A stretch of DNA of 35,403 nucleotides from Paraburkholderia heleia NBRC 101817. GTDB taxonomy: Bacteria > Pseudomonadota > Gammaproteobacteria > Burkholderiales > Burkholderiaceae. Location of the stretch: contig NZ_BBJH01000064.1 of the NCBI RefSeq assembly GCF_000739775.1, forward strand, positions 1 to 35,403, read 5' to 3'. Below, piece by piece: positions 23,958-32,537 of the stretch. Made by a program: the position numbers and the translations under genes. Each line of letters begins with the position of its first letter. Within the stretch, counting starts at the first letter, position 1. The notes under the pieces were generated by a model. That model did no database searches. It worked only from the letters and a program-made list of their open reading frames with translations, and was not told where the DNA came from.

Positions 23958-24078
23958 ATTCGTAGAGAATCGCGCCCGGAATACCACGATTTTCGATTGC
24001 GGCTAGAGGGGCGTGAATTAACTTTGGTCGGTGGCGCGTCCTCGTGATTTGGCGGCCGTGTCAGGAAGTCTGGATTGA

Positions 24079-25365
24079 TCATGCCGGAACGAACATGCCC
24101 ACGGCAGCCACGGCCATCAGCGCAGTCGCCGCCCATCCTCCATACTCCAGGATTCCTGAGATTGCGAATTGGCCCATCAGACGGCGGCTGACCCCCATCA
24201 ACATGACGACGATCATGACGGGTACGGCGGCAAGACCATTGATGACAGCGCTCCAGTAAAGCGCCTTCACCGGGTCGAGGTGACAGAACGTGATCGCGAC
24301 GCCACCCAGAATGGCCACGACGATAACGGCATAGAATTCACGTGCCAGCGTGAGATGTAGAGACAGGCTATTGCGCCAGCGGAACGCGCCCGCCGCGCCG
24401 TAGGCGGCCGAACCGGCGAGCACGGGCAGGGCGAGCAGCCCGGTTCCCGCGATGCCCGCGGCAAACACCAGCGCAGCGAAACGACCGGCAATGGGCGCGA
24501 GCGCCTTCGCCGCATCGGCGGATGTCTCGATGTCGATATGGTGAGCGTGCCGCGTGGCGGCTGCGGTCAGCATGATGAAGAATCCCACGCCATTCGAGAC
24601 ACCCATCCCGATCCAGGTATCGGCAGTGATCCTGTCGAGCTGGTGATATGCACGGGACGATGAGACCCGGCGCAACGGATGTTCGCCCGGGTTCGATCGA
24701 AGTTCCTCGACTTCCTGCGACGCCTGCCGGAAGAACAGGTAAGGGCTAACCGTCGTGCCAAGAACGGCGACCACCGTGGCGAGATAGTCGCCGGACAACC
24801 GCACGTGTGGGCGGACCACCGAAAGACCGACATCGACTAGCACAACGAACGCCACCGCGACGTACGCAAAGAGCACGATGGTCAGCCATTTCAGAAAGCG
24901 GGCATAGCTTTCGTAGGGAAGGCAGATCTGCAGGATGGCGGAACACGCGCCCAATGCAACCACGTAGAGCTGTTCCGGGCCGCGCACCAGCAAGCCGATG
25001 GCCGCGCCCATGGCTGCCAGGTCCGCCGCAATGTTGATCGTGTTGGCGACGGCGAGAACCAGCACCAGAACGATCACGAGCCAGCGGGGGCCAAAAGCCC
25101 GCATGTTGGAGGCAAGCCCTTTGCCCGTCACGCGTCCAATGCGTGCGCTGATCATCTGGATGGCGACCATCAGCGGATAGGTCAGCAGGAGCGTCCATAG
25201 CAGCACAAAGCCGAATTTCGCACCGGCCTGCGAGTAGGTGCCGATTCCGCTGGGATCGTCATCCGCGCCGCCCGTGACGAGCCCGGGGCCGAGCCGCGAC
25301 AGCCATGAGCGCTCCGTCCGGTCGGTCACGGCGATTTCGGGTTCGAGCTTTTCGTTATCGACCAC
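24079..25365 (-). CDS. Nramp-like divalent metal transporter homologue (1)
   Basis: 428 residues, about eleven membrane helices. The first helix has GGADDDPSGIGTYSQAGA, where Nramp has DPGN. In the sixth helix, GTTVSPYLFF (Ser207-Pro208-Tyr209) replaces the metal-binding M-P-H of manganese/iron Nramps. QASQEVEELRSNPG follows as a cytoplasmic loop. This places it in an uncharacterised Nramp-like clade whose substrate should differ from Mn/Fe. The start MVDNEKLEPE is not backed by an obvious ribosome-binding site. A second member of the clade lies at 26162, in the opposite orientation. Confidence 0.88.
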   Translation of the reverse strand: MVDNEKLEPEIAVTDRTERSWLSRLGPGLVTGGADDDPSGIGTYSQAGAKFGFVLLWTLLLTYPLMVAIQMISARIGRVTGKGLASNMRAFGPRWLVIVLVLVLAVANTINIAADLAAMGAAIGLLVRGPEQLYVVALGACSAILQICLPYESYARFLKWLTIVLFAYVAVAFVVLVDVGLSVVRPHVRLSGDYLATVVAVLGTTVSPYLFFRQASQEVEELRSNPGEHPLRRVSSSRAYHQLDRITADTWIGMGVSNGVGFFIMLTAAATRHAHHIDIETSADAAKALAPIAGRFAALVFAAGIAGTGLLALPVLAGSAAYGAAGAFRWRNSLSLHLTLAREFYAVIVVAILGGVAITFCHLDPVKALYWSAVINGLAAVPVMIVVMLMGVSRRLMGQFAISGILEYGGWAATALMAVAAVGMFVPA

Positions 25366-25452
25366 GGCGATCTTCCTGCTGCGCCCGGAAAGCGATGTCG
25401 TGAGGAATCCGCAAGTCTCGTGCCGGGCGCGGGCCGTGAAAACGATCGGCTA

Positions 25453-26058
25453 TCAGGGGGCAATCCAGCTGCTGACCCAGGCGTCGTTCTGACGTACATA
25501 CAACGCGCGACAGCTCCGATCCGTTGCCGAAAGATCTAACCAATCCAGCCGGGCAGGGCGCAACTCGACGACGCAGAAGTGTTTGAAGCCTTCGTCCGGG
25601 CCAGGTGCGTCGTGCGTCTTGTCGAGTGCATCTTCCGCGTGGCTGATGGGCGTTCCGGGGGGAAGGCGCGTGCGGTAGGCGAGGAGGCCATGGTCGGGAC
25701 TGGACCACCACGCATCGGCTCGCACCTGCCCGTCGCGAAGGATCCGGGTTTCGCCAGACACACGCACTTGCAGGTTGCGAACGGTATCGACGCCGACAAG
25801 CGCGATGCGGGGTTCCCGGCTGAGTTCGGCGACCTTCGGCGAGCGCAGGTCGGTATGGAAAGTAAGCAGGTTGTCCGTTTCACTGGCGCTGCGAAGCAGG
25901 ATGGTGCGCACGTTCGGCGAACCATCCAGGCCGATTGTCGCAGCCTGCATCACCTTGAACGGGTGCTTGTCTTCGCGTACGGCGGCAGCGAGGCAATCCC
26001 AGAGTCGGGAATAAATCTGTTCGAGGTTCATCGGGCTCATTACTGGCAAGCCGCCCAT
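25453..26058 (-). CDS. Pyridoxamine-phosphate-oxidase-fold flavoprotein
   Basis: About 200 residues; starts at 26058, 26040 (MSPMNLEQ) or 26031 all possible, none with a strong ribosome-binding site. The FMN-binding split barrel has FKVMQAATIGLDGSPNVRTI, LRSASETDNLLTFHTDLRS and SREPRIALVGVDTVRN, typical of the PNPOx family. HFCVVELRPARLDWLDL is the C-terminal strand seen in the family. Whether it is a true PdxH-like oxidase is doubtful: the length fits but PLP-specific residues were not checked. It lies between two Nramp-like genes. Confidence 0.8.
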   Translation of the reverse strand: MGGLPVMSPMNLEQIYSRLWDCLAAAVREDKHPFKVMQAATIGLDGSPNVRTILLRSASETDNLLTFHTDLRSPKVAELSREPRIALVGVDTVRNLQVRVSGETRILRDGQVRADAWWSSPDHGLLAYRTRLPPGTPISHAEDALDKTHDAPGPDEGFKHFCVVELRPARLDWLDLSATDRSCRALYVRQNDAWVSSWIAP

Positions 26059-26161
26059 GACGGCTGAGGTCCGCTAGTCAGAGAGCATGAGCACGCTCGA
26101 TGCCCGGGAACATGCCCTGCGCGCCCGGCGTGCATTCCCGCACGTTTCCTGACTCATCTCG

Positions 26162-27460
26162 ATGAAAGCCGGCCTGAGCCTACGTTGTCGACGCGAGCAC
26201 GCCAACAGAAGCGAACTCCCGGCCCACGCCTGGGCAGCGGACACGGGTCCGGGTCTCGGCACGGTCGCAACGGACAATGATCCGGGCGGCATCCTGACCT
26301 ATTCGCTCGCGGGCGCGCAATACGGCCTCGATCTACTCTGGGTATGCGTGCTTTCGTACCCGTCGATGGTGGCGCTCCAGTTGATCGCGACGCGCGTTGC
26401 TGCCGTCACGGGTAAGGGCCTCACGGAGAATATGCGCCAGCACTATGCGCGCTGGATCTTCCTGATCGCGGTCGCACGCTTTCTGGGCGCCAACACCGTG
26501 AACATGGCTGCCGATATGCTCTCGATGGGGGAGGCCGCGCGCCTGATGTTCCGCGGGCCTGTCGCGCCGTTCATCGTCCTGTTTGCCGCCGCGTCGATCG
26601 CGCTTCAATGGTGGGTACCCTACGCGCGCTACGCGAACGTGCTCAAGTGGCTCGCGCTTTCGCTGTTTGCGTACGCCGGCGTAATGTTCGTGACCGAAGT
26701 GCCATGGCGCGCTGTGGCATGGCATGCCCTGGTGCCGGGGTTCACCTGGTCCGAGGACTATTTCGGGATGTCGCTTGCGGTGCTTGGCACCACGGTCAGC
26801 CCGTATCTGTTGTTTTCGCAGGCCGAGCAGGAGGTCGAGGAACGGCCGCGTGCGGGCGCAAGCCGCGAAAGCCGTAACGAGGACCCCGCCCAGCTAAAAA
26901 GGATGCGGCGCGATACGCTGTTGCGCACGCTGCTTTCCAACGCTTGCGGAGCGATTATTCTCGTCGCGGCCGCGCTCACGCTTCACGCAGCGCACCAGCC
27001 CATCGACAGCACGCAGGCCGCGGCACGCGCGATCGCTCCGATCGCGCATGGGTGCGCGGCGCCCGTACTCGGCCTCGCGCTCCTCGGGACCGCGCTGCTT
27101 GCGCTCCCACCCCTGGCGGGTTCCGCGGCTCACGCGGCGGCCAGCTCGTTCGGCTGGCCGCAGGGTGAGCAGCGGGACCGCCGGATCGCCGGTGTGCTTG
27201 TGGCTCTCATGGTGACGAGTGTGGCAATCGCGTTGCTGTTCCACGTGTACGGTGTCGATCCGGTCAAGGCCTGCTATCGGAGTGCGTTGGCAAACGGCAT
27301 GACCGTCGCGCCAGTACTCATCCTGCTCTTGCTGTTGAGCCGACGCCGCGATGCGGTGGGCGAGATGAAGACACACGTGTTCACACGCGCATTATGCTGG
27401 CTTGCCACGCTGGCCACCGGCGCAGCGTTGACGGTACATACCGCTTTGCAGCTCACATGA
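26162..27460 (+). CDS. Nramp-like divalent metal transporter homologue (2)
   Basis: 432 residues, about eleven membrane helices. The first helix reads ATDNDPGGILTYSLAGA and the sixth has VLGTTVSPYLLFSQ (Ser213-Pro214-Tyr215), the same substitutions as in the gene at 24079, so the two are diverged paralogues rather than a recent duplication. The loop QEVEERPRAGASRESRNEDP is longer and charged. The start lacks a clear ribosome-binding site. The gene ends just before a decayed oxidoreductase gene on the other strand. Confidence 0.88.
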   Translation: MKAGLSLRCRREHANRSELPAHAWAADTGPGLGTVATDNDPGGILTYSLAGAQYGLDLLWVCVLSYPSMVALQLIATRVAAVTGKGLTENMRQHYARWIFLIAVARFLGANTVNMAADMLSMGEAARLMFRGPVAPFIVLFAAASIALQWWVPYARYANVLKWLALSLFAYAGVMFVTEVPWRAVAWHALVPGFTWSEDYFGMSLAVLGTTVSPYLLFSQAEQEVEERPRAGASRESRNEDPAQLKRMRRDTLLRTLLSNACGAIILVAAALTLHAAHQPIDSTQAAARAIAPIAHGCAAPVLGLALLGTALLALPPLAGSAAHAAASSFGWPQGEQRDRRIAGVLVALMVTSVAIALLFHVYGVDPVKACYRSALANGMTVAPVLILLLLLSRRRDAVGEMKTHVFTRALCWLATLATGAALTVHTALQLT

Positions 27461-27496
27461 GGACGCTGCTCGCATGATGGCCGGCGCACGACCCAG

Positions 27497-27818
27497 TCAA
27501 AGCTCGCCGCGTGATGCAAGTTGCTTGATGCGATCGGCGGTGCGGTATGCGATCGCCTGGATCGTGAGCGATGGATTGACGCCGCCCACTGTCGGAAATG
27601 CGGAGCCATCGCAGATCCACAGGTTCGGAATGTCCCAGCTGCGGCAGTCTGCGTTCACCACGCTCGTGCGGGCGTCGAAACCCATGCGTGCCGTCCCGTT
27701 CAGGTGACACGTGTCCTCGTCCTGCGTCCAGATGTCCCGCGCGCCCGCGGCCTCCAGCGCGCGGCGCATGAATCCGCGCGCATGCCGGACAAGGCAGCGA
27801 TCGTTCTCGCTCATTGAC
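27497..27818 (-). pseudogene. C-terminal remnant of a GMC oxidoreductase
   Basis: On the minus strand, FMRRALEAAGARDIWTQDED, HLNGTARMGFDA and VGGVNPSLTIQAIAYRTADR are the C-terminal GMC motifs, with the catalytic His in HLNGT and Asn in GVNPSLT. The upstream 400 or more residues with the FAD-binding domain are absent; the sequence becomes another gene's frame near 27818. It cannot function as a whole enzyme. Confidence 0.8.
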
Positions 27819-27933
27819 CAGGGATACGTTCGCCGACATTCACGAGCAGCACAGCGACCCCTTCCAGTTCGACGCGCCGCATGCCCGGCGCGGGCAATGC
27901 TGCTTCGTCCATTGCCTTGATCCATGCCGCCAT
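27811..27933 (-). pseudogene. N-terminal remnant of a Rieske ferredoxin-like protein
   Basis: ATG 27933 follows GGGAGCGGACA. The 40-residue frame (MAAWIKAMDEAALPAPGMRR, then VELEGVAVLLVNVGERI) matches the N-terminus of short Rieske ferredoxins before their CxH cluster motifs. It stops at 27811, just where the GMC remnant begins. This suggests a deletion fused two genes that once lay in order ferredoxin then GMC enzyme. Confidence 0.4.
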
Positions 27934-28102
27934 TGTCCGCTCCCGTTCACGTGCTGTTCAGGAGCGAGCGCAATCGGCATGCCGAGGACGTGGTTCGCGC
28001 GATGCTCAACGGCACATCGCTTGCGCTCCGGATTGCACGCCCGGCCGCCCTCTCCTTCCTCCTGGCGGCGAGCCAATTGAAATCCTTACCTGGAGCCACC
28101 CC

Positions 28103-30199
28103 ATGTCACAACGCAACCGCCCCCGCGGCAAGCATCAGCCCAACGACGCGAAATCGCGCAGCCTCGAATCGTTTCGCGCGCACGCGGACGGCGAGGCGTT
28201 GCGCACCAACCAGGGCGTGAAGATCGCCGATAACCAGAACACCTTGCGTGCGGGCGCGCGCGGGCCTTCGCTGCTTGAAGATTTCATCATGCGCGAAAAG
28301 ATCACGCACTTCGACCACGAACGGATTCCCGAGCGCATCGTGCACGCGCGCGGGTCCGCGGCGCACGGCGTTTTCCGTGTGTACGAGTCGCAAGCCGAAC
28401 TCACGCGTGCAGGCTTCTTGCAGGATCCCGCGAAGGAAACGCCGGTTTATGTGCGCTTTTCGACCGTGCAGGGCCCGCGCGGCTCGTCGGACACCGTGCG
28501 TGACGTACGCGGATTTGCAACGAAGTTCTACACGGAAGAAGGCAATTTCGATCTGGTCGGCAATAACATGCCGGTCTTCTTCATTCAGGACGCGATCAAG
28601 TTTCCCGACTTCGTGCATGCGGTGAAGCCCGAAGCCCCGGACGAAATGCCGACGGGCGGTACCGCCCACGACACCTTCTGGGATTTCGTCACGCTTGTGC
28701 CGGAAAGCGCCCATATGGTCATCTGGGCCATGTCGGACCGCGCGATACCCCGCAGCTTGCGCACCATGGAAGGATTCGGAGTGCATACGTTCCGCTTCAT
28801 CAATGCCAGGGGCAAGGCACGTTTCATCAAGTGGCACTGGCGGCCCGTGCTGGGTTCGTACTCGTTGCTCTGGGACGAGGCACAGAAAATCGCGGGCAAG
28901 GACCCTGACTTTCATCGGCGGGACCTGTGGGAGGCGATCGAGCGTGGCGATTATCCCGAGTTTGAACTGGGTGTGCAGGTCATCGAGGAGAGCGACGAGC
29001 ACAAGTTCGACTTCGATCTGCTCGATCCGACCAAGCTCGTGCCTGAAGAAGAGGTGCCGGTGAAGATCATCGGCAAGATGACGCTCAACCGCAATCCGGA
29101 CAACTTTTTCGCGGAGACGGAGCAGGTCGCGTTCCATCCGGGGCATATCGTGCCCGGTATCGATTTCACGAACGACCCCTTGCTGCAGGGTCGGTTGTTC
29201 TCCTATACCGACACGCAGATCAGCCGGCTTGGCGGACCGAACTTTCATGAGATTCCGATCAACCGGCCGGTGTGTCCGTATCAGAACAATCAACGCGATG
29301 CGATGCACCGGCAGACGATCAACGTCGGTCAGGCATCGTACGAGCCGCATTCGGTGGGCGGCGGCTGGCCGAAGGAAACGCAACCCGGTGACGGGGGATT
29401 CGAAAGCTACCAGGAGCGCATGGACGGCGTGAAAATCCGCGTGCGCAGCGAATCGTTCGCCGACCACTTCTCGCAGGCGACGATGTTTTACAACAGCATG
29501 TCCGAGCCTGAGAAGGAGCACATCAAGGCTGCCTATACGTTCGAACTGGGTAAGGTCACCAGGCCAGAAATACGCGAACGCCAGGTCAATGCGATTCTCG
29601 CGAACATCGACGTGGACCTCGCCGCGAGCGTGGCGCAGGCGCTCGGGCTGCCCAAGCCCAAAGCGGGTAGCAAGCCGGGCAAGCCGCGCACGGCCAGTTC
29701 GCCCGCGCTCAGTCTGCTCACCCGCGGGCAACCGGGCATCAAGACGCGCAAGATCGCCTTGCTCACGGCGCCCGGCGCGGACCCTGCGACCCTCGAGCAA
29801 CTGCGTGACGCGTTCGCAAAGGAAGGGGCGACGGCGCTCGTGATTGCGCCCACGCTCGCGCCTATCGGCGACCTTGCGCCCGATGCGACCATTACCGGCA
29901 TGCCCTCGGTCATGTTCGACGCGGTGTTCGTTCCCGGCGGCGAGAAGGCCACGGAAGCGCTCTCGCAGTCGGGCGATGCGCGGCACTTCGTGCTCGAAGC
30001 GTTCAAGCATCTGAAGGCGATTGGCGCGGTCGATACGGGCCGGCTCGTGCTGTCCGCAGCGCAATTGCCGGACAGCGCCGACGGTGTGGCGAACGGCGAT
30101 GCGGCCGATCTCAAGCGCGTGTTCAAGGCGTTCATCGAAGCGGCGGGGCAGCATCGCGTCTGGTCGCGCGCGGCACAGGCGTTGGCGGTGCCAGCGTGA
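28103..30199 (+). CDS. katE: Large-subunit (clade 2) catalase with DJ-1/PfpI-like C-terminus
   Basis: 698 residues, HPII length; ATG 28103 follows TGGAG by seven bases. The frame is open farther upstream but without a family extension. Catalytic His81 is in ERIVHARGSAAHG, the distal Asn in LVGNNMPVFF, and the proximal heme Tyr368 in RLFSYTDTQ. The loop FHPGHIVPGIDF carries the His that crosslinks to Tyr in HPII. The C-terminal part (about 545-690) is the flavodoxin/DJ-1-like domain of large catalases (KTRKIALLTAPGADPATLEQ onward). Cytoplasmic hydrogen peroxide removal. A monocistronic gene. Confidence 0.96.
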   Translation: MSQRNRPRGKHQPNDAKSRSLESFRAHADGEALRTNQGVKIADNQNTLRAGARGPSLLEDFIMREKITHFDHERIPERIVHARGSAAHGVFRVYESQAELTRAGFLQDPAKETPVYVRFSTVQGPRGSSDTVRDVRGFATKFYTEEGNFDLVGNNMPVFFIQDAIKFPDFVHAVKPEAPDEMPTGGTAHDTFWDFVTLVPESAHMVIWAMSDRAIPRSLRTMEGFGVHTFRFINARGKARFIKWHWRPVLGSYSLLWDEAQKIAGKDPDFHRRDLWEAIERGDYPEFELGVQVIEESDEHKFDFDLLDPTKLVPEEEVPVKIIGKMTLNRNPDNFFAETEQVAFHPGHIVPGIDFTNDPLLQGRLFSYTDTQISRLGGPNFHEIPINRPVCPYQNNQRDAMHRQTINVGQASYEPHSVGGGWPKETQPGDGGFESYQERMDGVKIRVRSESFADHFSQATMFYNSMSEPEKEHIKAAYTFELGKVTRPEIRERQVNAILANIDVDLAASVAQALGLPKPKAGSKPGKPRTASSPALSLLTRGQPGIKTRKIALLTAPGADPATLEQLRDAFAKEGATALVIAPTLAPIGDLAPDATITGMPSVMFDAVFVPGGEKATEALSQSGDARHFVLEAFKHLKAIGAVDTGRLVLSAAQLPDSADGVANGDAADLKRVFKAFIEAAGQHRVWSRAAQALAVPA

Positions 30200-30218
30200 G
30201 CGCGGCAGGGAGGGGCGC

Positions 30219-30947
30219 ATGGACTAGCCGGATAAACAACCTGGGAAGACGCGTACCGACGCGCAATCGCAGTTCTCGCGCTACGCGCAGCCGCTGGTGA
30301 GCGAGGCGCTGGCGCGCGTCTCGACACCGAGCCGGAGACGCTGCACAAACTGCGCGTCGCGTTGCGTCGGCTGCGCACGCTGTTGTGGGCGTGACGGTCG
30401 CTGCTCGGGCGCGTTCGTCGATCCTCAGCGCGCGTTTCTCAAACGCGCCGCTGCGGCGGCGGGCGAGGCGCGCGAGCGCGCTCACCAGACGCTCTCCGCC
30501 GCCGACCTCAAGCATGCGCTGCGCGACATGCTGCATGAGGTGAACCGCGCGTTGAACACGTCGCCGCGCCCCACGCCGCTCAAGCGCCTCGCGCGCGAGC
30601 GGGCGCGCGTGGCGCGCCACTCGCTGGGCAAACGCATGCGGCGGGCGCGTCGCGCAAAAGGGGGAAATTACGCCGCGTTGCACGAGGTGCGCAGGGGCGC
30701 AAAGCACCTGCGCTATCTGCTGGAATTCTTTGGACCAGTCTTGCCGCGCCGCGAGAGCCGGCGCGTGAAGCCGCTCAAGCGGCTTCAGGATCGTTTCGGC
30801 AAGCCAAACTATGCGGTGGCGAGCGAGCGTCTCGTCGCGCAGCATCGCGAGATTTTCGCCGATGCCTCGAACGCCGACGCCGCGCTCGCAACACTGCGGC
30901 GCGAGCGCAACCAGCGCCGGCGAAAGGCGGCGAAGCTGCTCGGCTAG
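30219..30947 (+). pseudogene. Decayed CHAD-domain protein gene
   Basis: ATG 30219 follows GGGAGGGGCGC, but codon 3 is TAG. The CHAD-type N-terminus continues as SQFSRYAQPLVSEALARVS, then a frame change brings in TEPETLHKLRVALRRLRTLL with a TGA after LLWA near 30391. A third frame resumes at VDPQRAFLKRAAAAAG and runs to the end with LHEVRRGAKHLRYLLEFFG. CHAD proteins bind polyphosphate by such Arg/His-rich helices. Two stops and two frame changes show the gene is inactive. Confidence 0.75.
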
Positions 30948-32536
30948 CGCGCTTGTGACGATGTGGATGAAGCCATCGGCCCCGCATCTTCCCAGCCGCC
31001 GCCCAGCGCCTTGTACAAGGCAACGAGGTCGGTGCACACCTGCAAGTCCTGCTGCTGCGCGTTCTGCTCGGCGCTGCTCAATTGGCGCTGCGCGTCGAGC
31101 ACGTCGATAAACGAGACGATACCCTTGCGATAGCTCTCGCGCGCAAGCTCGAAGGCGCGCCGCTGGGCCGCGACGCTTTCGTCGAGCGACACTAGACGCG
31201 CCTGATCGGTGCGATACACATCGAGCGCGTTGTTCACGTCGCGCAGTGCGCCCAGCACGGTCTTGCGATAATCGAGCGCGGCTTCGACCTGCTGCAACTT
31301 CGAGAGACGGAGGTTCGACACGAGCGCGCCGCCCTGGAACACCGGCAGCGAAACGCTCGGCCCCCACGACCAGAACAGGCTCGCCCAGTGCGCGAGATCG
31401 TGCGGCGAAGTCGCGCGCGTGCCGATTTGCCCGGTGAGCGAAATGTCCGGATAGAACTGCGCGACGGCCACGCCCACGTTGGCCGTGGCCGCATGCAGCG
31501 AGGCTTCGGCGCGGCGGATGTCGGGGCGGCGGCGCGCGAGCGTGGCGGGCAGCCCCACCGGCACGGCGGGCGGCGTGCCGGGCAGTACGCCTGGGGGAGC
31601 GCCCGGTGGCGCGAGTTCGGCATCGAGCGCGCCCGGCGCTTCGCCCACCAGCACCGCGAGGGCGTTGAGCGACTGCGCGATCTGCTGATCGTATTGCGGC
31701 AGCAAGGCCTCGGTCTGCGCGCGCTCGGCTTGCGAGCGCTCGACGTCCAGCTGGCTCTGGAGGCCGTGCTTCGCGGCGCTGCGCGCGAGTTCCACCGTCT
31801 CGCGCTGCTCGGCAACGAGGCTTTCGGCGGTGGCGTGCAGCATTTGTGCGCCGCGCAGTTGCAGATACGTTTCCGCGACTTCGGCTTCGAGCGAGACCTG
31901 CGCATCGCGCTGCGACTCGAGCGCGGCATCGGCCTGCGCGTTCGCGGCTTCCACCGAGCGCCGCACGCGCCCGAAGAGATCGAGTTCCCACGAAGCGTCG
32001 AAGCCCGCCTGCCACAGGTTCACGGGCGCGGTGAGCTGGTCGAGCGCGCTCTGCGCGCCGCGCTCCACGCTCGCCCCCGCGCCCGGCGCGATCTGGTTGA
32101 TGGGCGAATTGGGTGCGCCGAGTGCATCGACCTTGTTGTAGACGCCCGCCGATTCGAGTATGCCCTTCGCGCCCAGTTGATCGCGTTTGTAGCTCGCGCT
32201 CGCGCGCACGTTCGGCAGGCCTTGCGCGGCGGCCTGCTGGGTTTGCTCGCGCGCTTCGGCAATGCGCACGACCGCAATGCGCAGATCGGGGTTGCCGCTC
32301 AGCGCGCGATCGATCAGGGTATCGAGCGTCGGGTCCCCGAAGCTGCGCCACCACTGCGGGTCGGGATTCGACTCGACCGTGGGCGTGGAGGCAGCCGCTG
32401 CCTGCGATGTCGCGTCGTTCGCGCCGCGTTGCATCGCATGCCAGTCGGCTGGGGCGTTTGCCTGCGGTGGCCTGAAATCCGGGCCGACCGTGCATGCACA
32501 CAACGAAGCGGCGAGAACGACGGCAAGCGCGCGCAT
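30944..32536 (-). CDS. NodT-family outer membrane efflux lipoprotein
   Basis: 530 residues; ATG 32536 after GGGAGGA, one base after the EmrB stop. The leader MRALAVVLAASLCAC has a lipobox ending in Cys15. Two repeats of the TolC-type outer membrane channel follow; conserved parts are PQWWRSFGDPTLDTLIDRAL, LPATLARRRPDIRRAEASLH and WASLFWSWGPSVSLPVFQGG. It is the third gene of an emrA-emrB-nodT operon and should form the exit channel of the pump. The other end overlaps the decayed CHAD gene by a few bases. Confidence 0.95.
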   Translation of the reverse strand: MRALAVVLAASLCACTVGPDFRPPQANAPADWHAMQRGANDATSQAAAASTPTVESNPDPQWWRSFGDPTLDTLIDRALSGNPDLRIAVVRIAEAREQTQQAAAQGLPNVRASASYKRDQLGAKGILESAGVYNKVDALGAPNSPINQIAPGAGASVERGAQSALDQLTAPVNLWQAGFDASWELDLFGRVRRSVEAANAQADAALESQRDAQVSLEAEVAETYLQLRGAQMLHATAESLVAEQRETVELARSAAKHGLQSQLDVERSQAERAQTEALLPQYDQQIAQSLNALAVLVGEAPGALDAELAPPGAPPGVLPGTPPAVPVGLPATLARRRPDIRRAEASLHAATANVGVAVAQFYPDISLTGQIGTRATSPHDLAHWASLFWSWGPSVSLPVFQGGALVSNLRLSKLQQVEAALDYRKTVLGALRDVNNALDVYRTDQARLVSLDESVAAQRRAFELARESYRKGIVSFIDVLDAQRQLSSAEQNAQQQDLQVCTDLVALYKALGGGWEDAGPMASSTSSQAR

Positions 32537-32537
32537 C

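Noticed and set aside
28106..30220. 704-codon open frame on the strand opposite the catalase gene
   Set aside because: The catalase on the plus strand is certain; the opposite frame is rich in Arg, has no known domain and is a by-product of high GC content.
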